DNA from: CAZBMJ01 sp964493205
GTDB lineage: Bacteria; Myxococcota; UBA727; JABDBI01
NCBI GenBank assembly: GCA_964493205.1
Contig: CAZBMJ010000013.1
Span: 1 to 54,279, forward strand
Length of the DNA: 54,279 nt
Reading direction: 5' to 3'
The translations under genes and the position numbers were made by a program. Below, one piece after another: positions 17,701 through 25,329 of the stretch. How positions within the stretch are numbered: the first letter of the stretch is position 1; each line of letters starts with the position of its first letter. A model generated the notes under the pieces. The model had not been told where the DNA came from, did no database searches, and saw nothing but the letters and a program-made list of their open reading frames with translations.

Positions 17701-17881
17701 AAGCGCCCATAAACTTAAGCATAGAGCGACGATCAACATGGGTAATATCGCTAATATCAGGCGCAAACTCATCTGCTATATGATCTAGGTAATCTTGAGT
17801 TCTACGACGGTTTTCAATAGAACGCCAATAGGTAAGTTTTTGTCCATCGGCTTGTATAACTTTTTCTTTATGAGTACTCAT
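14729..17881 (-). CDS. actB: Alternative complex III subunit ActB (molybdopterin-like plus Fe-S domains, TAT signal)
   Basis: I start at the ATG at 17881 (1050 residues), 18 nt after the actA stop; a TTG 48 nt upstream overlaps actA and is unlikely. A twin-arginine signal DRRSMLKFMGASVALAGLG (Arg51-Arg52) exports the folded subunit. The long middle region is the molybdopterin-oxidoreductase-like B1 part, which in characterised complexes has no molybdenum cofactor. The C-terminal B2 part holds four Cys clusters for Fe-S centres: CTGCNACIVAC, CQHCENAPCEPVCP, C-x4-YCGNNCP with the linked CTFC, and CAQTCP. B1 and B2 are fused, as in Rhodothermus. Confidence 0.94.
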   Translation of the reverse strand: MSTHKEKVIQADGQKLTYWRSIENRRRTQDYLDHIADEFAPDISDITHVDRRSMLKFMGASVALAGLGVSCRRPEEKILPYVKQPHDLVPGIANYFASANDLPYGASGLLVESHENRPTKIEGNPNHPHNLGKASLLDQASVLDVYDPDRSKFCWQTKAGDQIPALWTEFDSFASKHFSDLANNAGEGLAFLCDGDTSPTFLRLKSLIQARFLKAKFFIHEPLRQINTEHASKLAFGENTKVKYNFSNAKIIASIFADPFSCGPDHLSHLRGFGKNRTMMSAADAKNINRLYAIEADYSIFGLNADHRLRLPMGLAKRFVEALAYELHASYNIDIDKSLPGFKSLSSIVNKPTLMKGLDRKFVYTLAKDLAQNKGQALLFGGDHLPKEILAMIHVLNTALSGLNKTFTVLNIDNSLSDTDSHELAKDIKDNKVSTLIMLNTNPVYNAPRNLDFVELLKKVKVTIHAGLYKDETAKVCSWHLPTTHFLEHFADARSFDGTISIVQPLIKPLFDCRSKLQIMAQLANFITNNGRDLVKETFASLKYTNFDKALHDGVVSSSEFATSNNPKINCEEVYANFSKINAYLPSKEKPELILAFDRKILDGRFANNSWLQELPDPVTKINWDNVLLMSPAMAKELGVKSGVKKNAYMADLMAVSLNNKTIELPIFVMPGLSDYSLITNLGYGRAGAGEIANGVGIDVYDFYLGQEKMVFSDVTLAKTTKQVKISCTQEQYAMNGDTVQEVDVLTLQSRDPARAANVKDYLKNPQYATDAGIPKNLLVKEGDKKVPLQITSPWDYSKNNQWGMSIDLSKCTGCNACIVACKSENNIPVVGKEQVMRGRMMDWIRLDRYFEGDVKSPRAISQPIPCQHCENAPCEPVCPVAATSHDKEGLNVMTYNRCVGTRYCGNNCPFKVRRFNYFDYSKSGDLYVEESAKERQKTLLLQRNPDVTVRYRGVMEKCTFCTQRIQEAKMKARRDGRDQDNLADGDVVTACAQTCPSQAITFGNINDKNSQVYAMKNIDRNYTLLDILNARPRTSYLAKIRNPHPDLVA

Positions 17882-17900
17882 TTTTAGTTTTTTTCCGTAA

Positions 17901-18548
17901 TTATCTATGACAGCCCGAACAACTTTCAACTGGAGGATTTAGACTTTTAGCTTTTTCTATAGCCATCTGCCTATAAACTTCACTTTGTTGAAATTCCATA
18001 TTGGTAACTTGATCTACTGGCCTTAAATGTGGCGCAGGATTTCTATGGCAATCCAAGCACCATCCCATAGATAATGCTTCATTTTGTTTTACCACCATCA
18101 TTTGATCCACTCTTCCGTGACAACTAACACAGCCAACACCAATTTTTACGTGAGCAGAGTGATCAAAATAGGCATAGTCACCAACTTTATGAACTCTTAT
18201 CCAAGGAATAGGTGTATTGTTATGCCATGACTGCATAACACCAGAAAACTTTAACGAGTCTTTATTTGCTTGGTGTTCATGGCAATTCATACAAGTTTGT
18301 GTAGAAGGTACTGAACCAAAAGGGCCTTTTTCTGCATTACTATGACAGTAAAGACAATCAACACCTAAGTCAGAAACGTGTAGTTTATGACTAAAAGGCA
18401 CAGGCTGAACTGGTCGATACCCTACTTCAAGGCTGAGTGGTGAAAACCAGTACCAAAATACGAATACCACCAATATAAGTTTGATCCCGATCAGAATCGG
18501 CACTAGTTTGGCGGCAGTATTGCTCCATTTAGGAAATATTTGTGGCAT
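17901..18548 (-). CDS. actA: Alternative complex III subunit ActA (pentaheme cytochrome c)
   Basis: This 215-residue protein has one N-terminal membrane helix (about residues 14-36) and five CxxCH heme sites: CLYCH (65-69), CMNCH (86-90), CVSCH (140-144), CLDCH (164-168) and CSGCH (210-214). The number and order match ActA, which takes electrons from the Fe-S subunit and feeds the monoheme ActE. It is the first gene of the operon running to 6081. The last heme motif ends one residue before the stop, so there is no room for truncation. A promoter candidate lies 43-71 nt upstream. Confidence 0.95.
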   Translation of the reverse strand: MPQIFPKWSNTAAKLVPILIGIKLILVVFVFWYWFSPLSLEVGYRPVQPVPFSHKLHVSDLGVDCLYCHSNAEKGPFGSVPSTQTCMNCHEHQANKDSLKFSGVMQSWHNNTPIPWIRVHKVGDYAYFDHSAHVKIGVGCVSCHGRVDQMMVVKQNEALSMGWCLDCHRNPAPHLRPVDQVTNMEFQQSEVYRQMAIEKAKSLNPPVESCSGCHR

Positions 18549-18590
18549 TAAGAAAACTTCTCTTTGCTAATTAATGGTTTAGCGGATCTA

Positions 18591-18619
18591 TGCATAAACT
18601 CATTCTCAACAAATTTCAA
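18591..18619 (-). promoter_or_regulatory. Candidate sigma70-like promoter of the act-cta operon
   Basis: On the minus strand, TTGAAA (18619-18614), a 17-bp spacer and TATGCA (18596-18591) precede actA by about 42 nt. The -10 match is weak (TATxxA). It is the best pair in the 110-nt gap, so this is a candidate only. Confidence 0.3.
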
Positions 18620-18658
18620 GCCATCAATATTTCAATTAAAAATTTTGTTTGTTTTAGC

Positions 18659-21600
18659 TTAAAGTTTTTTAACGTCTTTTTCAGTCAAATCTTTAAAAGC
18701 ATTCTTAAACACCGTATTAATAGATTCAGTAAGTTTTATATTTTTAAGAGTATTTATAACTTTTTCTAACTTATCAGAAGTCTTTTTCATGCCTGTTTTT
18801 ACCTCTCCTGCTTCTGCAAAAAAACCATCATTCATAAGACTTATATTTCCTTTAATCTTTGTCATTTCCTCTTTCACATCTCTTAGCTCTTCTATATTCG
18901 CTAGAGCATTATTTATTTCTCGTAGTTTGTTATTATTATCATCTGAATTAAGTTCTCTAAATTTTCTGTCTAAATTTTGTATTTTTCTGGTCTTTTCTGC
19001 AAAATTACTAACATGTGTTTCATACTCACGTATAGTTGTTTTCATTATATTAATATTATCATTTATAGTTGTTTGCATTACATTAATCTTATCATCAGTA
19101 GTTTTAACTAAATCATTTAAATCAGTAGTTAATTTTGCAGCCTCGTTTTTCAAATCATCAACAGATTGAGTTTTAGCTTGTTTTATTTGTTCTTTTAAAT
19201 TATCATTAAAAGTAGTTAAATCATTTTCTGTCTGATTTTTTAAATTAGTAAATAGCGCATTAGTTTCCTGAGCAATTTTAGTAGTTGTTTGATTTACTTC
19301 TACTAAAAATTTTTCTTTAAGCTCTTGCATTTCTTTCAATTTTTCTTGTGCTTTGTTATCTAGTTCTGCTGCTGATTGACTATTTTTATCATTAAAATAA
19401 ATGTCCCATTCGTCTAATTTTTTATGATATTGAGCATATAGATCAATCAAATTTTGTTGATGCTCTTTAGCTTTTTTTGCTGAACCTTTTGACTGACTTG
19501 CAAACTCTTCTGCGTTATCTTCACTAGTTTTTGCTGCTTCCTGAGACTTACCTGCTGCCTCTTCACTAGCTTTAGCTACAGTTGCTGAATCTTTTGATTG
19601 CCCTGCCAAAGCTAGAGTAACTGCAAAAGCTTGTTCTGTTGCTTTTTTAGCTGTTTCTGCTTTGTCTTTTGATTCATTTGCTTCGGTTGCTGAATCTTTT
19701 GATTGCCCTGCTGAATTTGCTGCATTTGTAGCATGGATTTGAGTTTGCCCTGCCAAAGCTAGAGTAACTGCAAAAGCTTGTTCTGTTGCTTTTTTAGCTG
19801 TTTCTGCTTTGTCTTTTGATTCATTTGCCACAGTTGCTGAATTTGCTGCATCTTTTTTATTTTGCTCTGCTTCCTCTTGAGCTATTTCGGCATTTAATTG
19901 AGCTGTTTCTGCGTCACCTTTCGCCGCTTGTGCTTCTAATTTAGCTATTTCGGCTTCCTCTTGAGCTGTTTCTGCATCACCTTTCGCTGCTTGTGCTTCT
20001 AATTTAGCTATTTCTGCTTTTTCTTGAGCATCTATAGCCTCTGTTTTAGCAAACTCAGCTTCTTTCTTAGATATTTCTACTTCTTGCTTGAGTAATTCAA
20101 TCTCTTCTTTTGCTACTTTCACAGCTTCTTTGTCTTTTTTTACATCTAGCGCTAATTTAGTAGTATCAGTTTGCACAGTTTTTACTTGTGCAGCTAGCCT
20201 TTTAAGACGATTCTCACTCTTTTGTACCTTATCAGCTAATTCCTTAGCTTTAAGTTCGCTGTTTCTTGCTTTTATAAATAATTCATTAGTTTTATTTTCA
20301 CTATCTTGTACTTTTTTAGCTAACTCTTCTGATTTGTTTTTATAAAATTCAGCTCTAGATGCTGAATTCACAGCACTGGCAGAGTGAACTTGTGATTTGA
20401 CCGCTTCAATACGAGTATCTACAAAAGATTTTGCCGCATTCTCTTCGCTAGTTTTAGCTGCATTTTGAGAGATTTTAGCAGCTAATTCTGCACTTTTTGC
20501 GTCATCTCTAGCTATTTCTGCAAATAATCTTTGACCTTTAGCGCTATTCGCATCTACTTTTGCATCAAAAGCTGACATAACAGATTTATCTCTTGCATCT
20601 CTTGATTCATCTCTCGCTGTTTTCGATTCTAATGCTGAATTTGCTGCATTTCCAGCTTGAGCCTGTGCTTTACCCGCTTCCCCTTGAGCTGCTACAAAAG
20701 ATTTTTCCGCATCCTTTGCGCTAGTGTTAGCTGCTACAGCTGAATTTCCTGCTGCAATTGCTGAATTTGCAGCATTTCCAGCTTGAGTATGTGCTTTTCC
20801 TGCTTCTGCTTGAGCATCTACAAAAGATTTTGCTGCGTTATCTTCACTAGCTTTAGCTGCTACTTGAGATTTGCCTGCTGCGGTTGCAGATGCTGCAGCA
20901 TTCGTAGCTTGCGTTGTAGCATCGTTAATAGCAACACCTATTTCACCTAAGGCATTATTTTTGCTGGTATCAATGTCACCAATTGCTGTTGTTTTAGCTA
21001 TGTTTATTTGAGCCACATTTGCTGCAGTTTTTTTATTTAAATCATTTATTGCTCTATTGGCTGTATCTTTTACTTGCGTACCAATATTAGCCAGCGTTAG
21101 TTTAAATATTTTTTGCTGCACAACATCATCTTTAGGTTTTTTGTACGAGCTAAAAAAATGAGGATCATTTTGTACTAAGCCTTCAATAAAATCCCAAGAG
21201 AGCTCTAATAAACCTTTTTTACTAACATCTTTATCAGAAATGCCTGCTAATTTATTAGAAACATCAAGTACTAATTCTTTTTGTGTTAAAGTAGGATTTT
21301 TTTTATAACTTTGCCATATTTCATACAAAGCCCCTAAAGAATATTTTTCTGCTGACAAAGCGCGTAAGACTTTAGCTGTGGCTATGATGTCTTCTTTAGT
21401 TTTTGCAGGCTCAGTATCAATAATAAGTTCGTTAAGAATAGCCCTGCTTAAAGATAAAGTTAAGGCTGAAAAATCGCTAAATTTAGAACTAAAATAACTG
21501 TTATTTTTTAATGAACTATCACTGTTTATAGGCACTAAAATAGTCACTCCCGATAATTTAGACAGTAAGCTTTCTAAATTATCAGCGATTAAATTTTCAT

Positions 21601-22792
21601 CAGAATTAGAAGACTCATTTAAATACTTATAAGCTAGGGACGATAAATTATTTAATATAACCACACTAGAATCAGCTTCTTTTATGACACTGACCATAAA
21701 ATCAACAAACTGGTCTTTGTTTAAGCCATACCCTAGAGCTGCCGAAGCTATTACAAACAAATCTGCTTTATAAACTTTTTTATTATTATATAAACTTTGA
21801 GCTAAATAGTAAGCATATACATCTAAATCACTTTTATTTTTAAGCATAAAAAACAAGCTGCTTGGGCTTCTTTGCACCAACGCTAATAATTCACTAGATT
21901 CCAACTTAGAAACATCAAAATTAATAACTTGTGTTAAATAGGCTGGAGTCTCAATAGTTATTTTTCCACCAGGTAATTTTAATAAAGCTGGATAAATACT
22001 CTTTCTTAAATGATTTATATTATTTATATTATCAAATATAATTTTATTAAGATTAGTCTTAGCAGAGTTATAAGATATTTCATCAGCTAATTCAGTATTT
22101 TTAATAACAGTCGTCAATGATGTAGTTAGCAGAGCTATGCTATCAACTATTGACAACACATTAACTGAATCAACATCTATTAATTCAATATTAGTTAATA
22201 GCTCCACTAATTCTTTTATACTGTTAGCATTTTTATGAGCGTCGGTATTCGGCAAACAATAAGTTGGTAACAACAAAGCTTGTGCTTGATAAGTTTTAGC
22301 ATCGTCTGCAATTGCCTTTAAGATTGGCCGTATAGCAATAATAATTTTAGTATAAAGATTTTTATTAAAAATATCTTTTATTTCGTTATATGTTGAAACA
22401 TCAAATTTACTAATATCATCAATAATATTGATATAACCATTGAGGTCCAATACGCCTTCTTCTTGAGTTTTAGCAAGTGTTAAAGCGGTTATTAATGTAT
22501 CAAGATTTGCATCAGCTGCTAATGTAGCACTATATTCTTGAGCTTTTTTTATAGTAAGCTGTGCCAAATCAAGACTAAAGCTTAAGGGCTTAGCATTTTT
22601 AGTCACAGATTCTTTGGTACTATGGGCAAAAAATTCCACAGGACTAGCTGTGCTTTGGCCATCTATGAGCACTAAAGCATTAGTTGGCTTTTGCAACAAA
22701 TTCACATCCAAATTATCGATGCTGCACTTATCACAGGCACTAATAATGCCTAAAGCAAGCAAGAATGCTAATTTTATAAAATATTTATTCAT
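18659..22792 (-). CDS. Very large Ala-rich coiled-coil lipoprotein
   Basis: I start at the ATG at 22792 (1377 residues). The signal peptide ends in a lipobox, IISAC, giving a lipid-anchored protein. Residues to about 600 are a globular helical domain I do not recognise. From about 600 to 1130 the sequence is strongly Ala/Lys/Glu/Ser-rich with heptad-like periodicity and internal repeats: a 49-residue repeat containing AKKATEQAFAVTLALAGQ, and a 20-residue repeat AEIAKLEAQAAKGDAETAQ. The C-terminal 250 residues are another coiled coil rich in Asn, Thr and Lys. It could be a fibrous surface or periplasmic spacer; no enzyme motif is seen. It lies downstream of nothing obvious and heads away from the respiratory operon. 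Confidence 0.8.
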   Translation of the reverse strand: MNKYFIKLAFLLALGIISACDKCSIDNLDVNLLQKPTNALVLIDGQSTASPVEFFAHSTKESVTKNAKPLSFSLDLAQLTIKKAQEYSATLAADANLDTLITALTLAKTQEEGVLDLNGYINIIDDISKFDVSTYNEIKDIFNKNLYTKIIIAIRPILKAIADDAKTYQAQALLLPTYCLPNTDAHKNANSIKELVELLTNIELIDVDSVNVLSIVDSIALLTTSLTTVIKNTELADEISYNSAKTNLNKIIFDNINNINHLRKSIYPALLKLPGGKITIETPAYLTQVINFDVSKLESSELLALVQRSPSSLFFMLKNKSDLDVYAYYLAQSLYNNKKVYKADLFVIASAALGYGLNKDQFVDFMVSVIKEADSSVVILNNLSSLAYKYLNESSNSDENLIADNLESLLSKLSGVTILVPINSDSSLKNNSYFSSKFSDFSALTLSLSRAILNELIIDTEPAKTKEDIIATAKVLRALSAEKYSLGALYEIWQSYKKNPTLTQKELVLDVSNKLAGISDKDVSKKGLLELSWDFIEGLVQNDPHFFSSYKKPKDDVVQQKIFKLTLANIGTQVKDTANRAINDLNKKTAANVAQINIAKTTAIGDIDTSKNNALGEIGVAINDATTQATNAAASATAAGKSQVAAKASEDNAAKSFVDAQAEAGKAHTQAGNAANSAIAAGNSAVAANTSAKDAEKSFVAAQGEAGKAQAQAGNAANSALESKTARDESRDARDKSVMSAFDAKVDANSAKGQRLFAEIARDDAKSAELAAKISQNAAKTSEENAAKSFVDTRIEAVKSQVHSASAVNSASRAEFYKNKSEELAKKVQDSENKTNELFIKARNSELKAKELADKVQKSENRLKRLAAQVKTVQTDTTKLALDVKKDKEAVKVAKEEIELLKQEVEISKKEAEFAKTEAIDAQEKAEIAKLEAQAAKGDAETAQEEAEIAKLEAQAAKGDAETAQLNAEIAQEEAEQNKKDAANSATVANESKDKAETAKKATEQAFAVTLALAGQTQIHATNAANSAGQSKDSATEANESKDKAETAKKATEQAFAVTLALAGQSKDSATVAKASEEAAGKSQEAAKTSEDNAEEFASQSKGSAKKAKEHQQNLIDLYAQYHKKLDEWDIYFNDKNSQSAAELDNKAQEKLKEMQELKEKFLVEVNQTTTKIAQETNALFTNLKNQTENDLTTFNDNLKEQIKQAKTQSVDDLKNEAAKLTTDLNDLVKTTDDKINVMQTTINDNINIMKTTIREYETHVSNFAEKTRKIQNLDRKFRELNSDDNNNKLREINNALANIEELRDVKEEMTKIKGNISLMNDGFFAEAGEVKTGMKKTSDKLEKVINTLKNIKLTESINTVFKNAFKDLTEKDVKKL
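19599..19828. repeat. 83-bp direct repeat (offset 147 bp) inside the Ala-rich lipoprotein gene
   Basis: 19599-19681 and 19746-19828 are identical over 83 bp, in frame (49 codons apart). Both encode the segment with AFAVTLALAGQ. Identity at the DNA level, including third positions, points to recent duplication or gene conversion. A second, shorter 60-bp repeat is found around 19920-20030. Confidence 0.8.
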
Positions 22793-22930
22793 AGACAAAC
22801 CAAATAATTACACTAAATTCCAAGTTAAAAAGCTTAACAATTAAAACATTTAAATCAACTTAATTTATATAAGATATCGATATCAGTAGTTAATCCTATT
22901 TATCAATCATTGACAATAGGCTAAAAAATA

Positions 22931-22962
22931 AAAAAACCTTGCTATATAAGCAAGGGTTTTTT
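22931..22962 (-). terminator. Intrinsic terminator after the Cys-rich repeat lipoprotein
   Basis: CCTTGCT/AGCAAGG (22937-22943 and 22949-22955) with a 5-nt loop forms a compact hairpin. On the minus strand it is followed by seven T (22936-22930). The plus side also has a T-run (22957-22962), so it could work in both directions. It ends the gene at 22982-23737. Confidence 0.75.
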
Positions 22963-22981
22963 GAAAGTTATTAAAACTTAT

Positions 22982-23737
22982 TTATTTACTAGTATGGCAA
23001 GATTCTTTTGAATTTTCTTTTATATTTCCAAGGATACTCTTTTCTTTACGCCAAAAACAACCTTGTGGCTGACACCTAGATTGCCCTTTATCTGGGCCGC
23101 TAACAATATATTCACATGAATTGACTCTTGTACATTTGTTATTTTTTACATCTAAATCACATTTTATTGCGTTATTATTTTTATCCTTACCCAAGTTTTT
23201 TGTACCACATTGGTCTAAATTATTATTAGCAACGCTGTAATCTGAGCATTTGGTTGGGACTACTGCCTTATCTTGGCAAGCATCACCAGCTGTATTTAAT
23301 TCACACTTAACGCCATTGGCTAACGTAGTATTATTGCAATCAGTAATGGACACATCGCTACATTTTGTTGGAGCTACTACAGCTACTACATCTTGGCAAG
23401 CATCACCAGCTGCATTTAATTCACACTTAACGCCATTGGCTAACGTAGTATTATTGCAATCAGTAATGGACACATCGCTACATTTTGTTGGAGCTACTAC
23501 AGCTACTACATCTTGGCAAGCATCACCAGCTGCATTTAATTCACACTTAACGCCATTGGGTAAAATTGTTGTTGCACAACTAGCAATAGGCACATCAGCA
23601 CATTTAATAGCCAGGGGAGGCACTACTACACCCGTGGTCTCAGGAGTGGTTTCAGCTGGCTTACGAGCGCAAGATATAAAAAACACAAATAAAGCACTAG
23701 ATAAGCATAGTATTAATACACCGGATATTTTCTTCAT
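22982..23737 (-). CDS. Cys-rich repeat lipoprotein
   Basis: This is a 251-residue lipoprotein with the lipobox FFISC near residue 23. The middle consists of about three 40-residue repeats, each with four Cys (K-C-x-D-V-x-I-x-x-C ... GVKCELNAAGDACQD). The C-terminal 80 residues form a different Cys-rich domain (CSDYSV, LDQCG, CEYI, CQPQGCFWRKEK, SKESCH) that is shared with the next gene upstream (23867-24511). Regular Cys spacing suggests a disulfide-bonded extracytoplasmic protein. Function is unknown. The repeat array is nearly identical at DNA level, so the number of units may vary between strains. Confidence 0.8.
   Translation of the reverse strand: MKKISGVLILCLSSALFVFFISCARKPAETTPETTGVVVPPLAIKCADVPIASCATTILPNGVKCELNAAGDACQDVVAVVAPTKCSDVSITDCNNTTLANGVKCELNAAGDACQDVVAVVAPTKCSDVSITDCNNTTLANGVKCELNTAGDACQDKAVVPTKCSDYSVANNNLDQCGTKNLGKDKNNNAIKCDLDVKNNKCTRVNSCEYIVSGPDKGQSRCQPQGCFWRKEKSILGNIKENSKESCHTSK
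23271..23559. repeat. 120-bp tandem coding repeat (about 2.4 near-identical units)
   Basis: The units starting at 23271, 23391 and 23511 have a period of exactly 120 bp. 23281-23400 and 23401-23520 differ at a single base. Flanking sequence on both sides is a more diverged version of the same unit. The repeat is in frame within the Cys-rich lipoprotein and adds 40 residues per unit. Confidence 0.9.
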
Positions 23738-23866
23738 AAAATCTCTCTTTAACTTATTAATTTAATAATTATATTAAACAAATATATACATATTAACTAT
23801 TTACTTAAAAATCAACCTAGGAAATTTATTTTTTTACTAATACTTAATTTATTATATAAAAAACTG

Positions 23867-24511
23867 TTAAGGGTCTTTATGGCAACTTTCCTTGGACATC
23901 TCAATGACTTTGCCAAGTATTTTCTCTTTTCGCCAATGACAATCTTGAATATTACACCTAAGCATTGCTTTATCGGAATTTCCTATGATTTTGTTACAAT
24001 GAGCCACTTCAACACACTCAAAGGGATCGCCTCCCTTAGGCCGCTGCACATTACAAAGTTTACCCGGGATTTTTGTCAAACCACATTGTTCTAAATTTTT
24101 ATTATCAACGCTGTAATGTGAGCATTCTGTTGGCTTAATAGGATTATTTTCTTCTTCTGCTACTGGTTCGTCTGCGGGTTTTGTGTCATCTGCGACTGCT
24201 GATTCTTCCTCAGCAGGTGGATTATTTTCGTCTTCTCTAGCTTCTTCATCAGTAGGTGGATCTACGGGTGGATTATTTTCATTTTCAGCAGGTGTTTTTT
24301 TATCCTCACATTTTCCATCATTTACATTCCATTGACAGTCGTGAGCACCTATCTTACGGCCGTCACACTCACCTGACACTATAACATCGCTACATTTGCT
24401 AATAACCAATGCCTGAGGAGTATCTTGCGCTGCCTTGTGCCCACAAGATATAAAATATATAAATAAAATGTTATACAGGCAGATTTTCAATATAGTTAAT
24501 GATTTCTTCAT
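23867..24511 (-). CDS. Cys-rich lipoprotein, paralogue of the neighbouring repeat lipoprotein
   Basis: In this 214-residue protein the signal ends in FISCG (lipobox Cys near residue 23). One N-terminal Cys-rich unit (KCSDVIVSGECDGRKIGAHD) is followed by an acidic, Pro/Glu/Asn-rich linker (about 70-125) in place of the tandem repeats. The same C-terminal domain then appears as in the protein at 22982-23737: CSHYSVDNKNLEQCG, CNKIIG, CNIQDCHWRKEK, SKESCH. The two genes are tandem duplicates that diverged in their middle parts. The function of the shared domain is unknown; conserved Cys and the WRKEK motif suggest a binding surface. Confidence 0.8.
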   Translation of the reverse strand: MKKSLTILKICLYNILFIYFISCGHKAAQDTPQALVISKCSDVIVSGECDGRKIGAHDCQWNVNDGKCEDKKTPAENENNPPVDPPTDEEAREDENNPPAEEESAVADDTKPADEPVAEEENNPIKPTECSHYSVDNKNLEQCGLTKIPGKLCNVQRPKGGDPFECVEVAHCNKIIGNSDKAMLRCNIQDCHWRKEKILGKVIEMSKESCHKDP

Positions 24512-24657
24512 AACATTCCATTTAACTTGTTAATTCAATAATTTACACTAATCCCATAGATACATAATAACTATTTGAGTAAAAATCAACAGACGAAATC
24601 TAGTTATTTAAAAACTACGTGTTAATTAATCAAAAAGTTTTACGAAAGAAGGCTTGT

Positions 24658-25329
24658 ATGCTCAAAAACTCGTTTTCGTCTGATATCTTAAATATGTTGT
24701 TTAAACCAAAAATATTTTTTGCTAATAAACTTAAAGACTTAAGTAGCCAAAAGATAGTTTGGATGAGCTTTATTTGCCTAAGCCTAGGCATTATTTGGGG
24801 GAATTTAATATCCCTCGCTAGTGTTTATTATGTAAAAATAGATTTTTTAAATAATAATAATTTAAATTATAATCAAGCTTTAGAGTTATTTAATCTATCT
24901 AAAGAAGAATTTTTAACAAAATTATCTCAACAGCAAATTTATGCTTTAGTAATGCTGATACTAGCCCTACCCATAGCCTATATGGGGCCTCATATATTGG
25001 GTGGAGCCTTATTTATTTTTTTATGGATTTTTAGTTACGAAAATAAAAAAAGCTTACAACTGCAAACTATTATTGATGCAGCTTCTTTAAGCTTAAGTTT
25101 TATGTTTTTTAGCGCCATACCTTTAATAGGTGCTTTTATAGCCCCTATTTTAGTAGGCATTAATCTATCGAGAGCCTTACAATTTTATTACCCTACTTTA
25201 AGCAAATTCAATAAAATAGTCGCTATAGTATCAGCTTTTTATATCTGCTTTTTTTTAAGCAGTATAGCTTTACAGGCTTTAAGTTTAGGCATTTTTGGCA
25301 TGATTAAAGACCAACTCCATAACTACTAG
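24658..25329 (+). CDS. Multi-pass membrane protein of unknown function
   Basis: I place the start at the ATG at 24658 (223 residues) because AAGAAGG stands 5 nt upstream; a GTG at 24619 would add 13 residues without a ribosome binding site. About five membrane helices are visible (near 35-60, 95-115, 118-138, 150-180 and 187-210). The layout of a short cytoplasmic N-terminus with FKPKIFF followed by clustered helices is reminiscent of the Yip1 superfamily, but I do not consider that established. The 3' end overlaps the convergent ankyrin gene by 26 bp. Confidence 0.7.
   Translation: MLKNSFSSDILNMLFKPKIFFANKLKDLSSQKIVWMSFICLSLGIIWGNLISLASVYYVKIDFLNNNNLNYNQALELFNLSKEEFLTKLSQQQIYALVMLILALPIAYMGPHILGGALFIFLWIFSYENKKSLQLQTIIDAASLSLSFMFFSAIPLIGAFIAPILVGINLSRALQFYYPTLSKFNKIVAIVSAFYICFFLSSIALQALSLGIFGMIKDQLHNY

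Noticed and set aside
17882..17929. Upstream TTG start for actB
   Set aside because: It overlaps the actA heme motif, has no ribosome binding site, and adds residues not usual before the twin-arginine region.
18659..22792. Phage tail-fibre protein (Ala-rich repeats are common in such fibres)
   Set aside because: It has a lipoprotein signal and no neighbouring phage structural genes.
23271..23559. Regularly spaced repeats as a possible CRISPR array
   Set aside because: The whole 120-bp unit is repeated without unique spacers and is in frame inside a protein gene.
23250..23765. 171-codon plus-strand frame opposite the Cys-rich repeat lipoprotein
   Set aside because: It is a mirror of the 120-bp repeat, lacks a ribosome binding site, and the minus-strand frame has a clear lipoprotein signal and a terminator.
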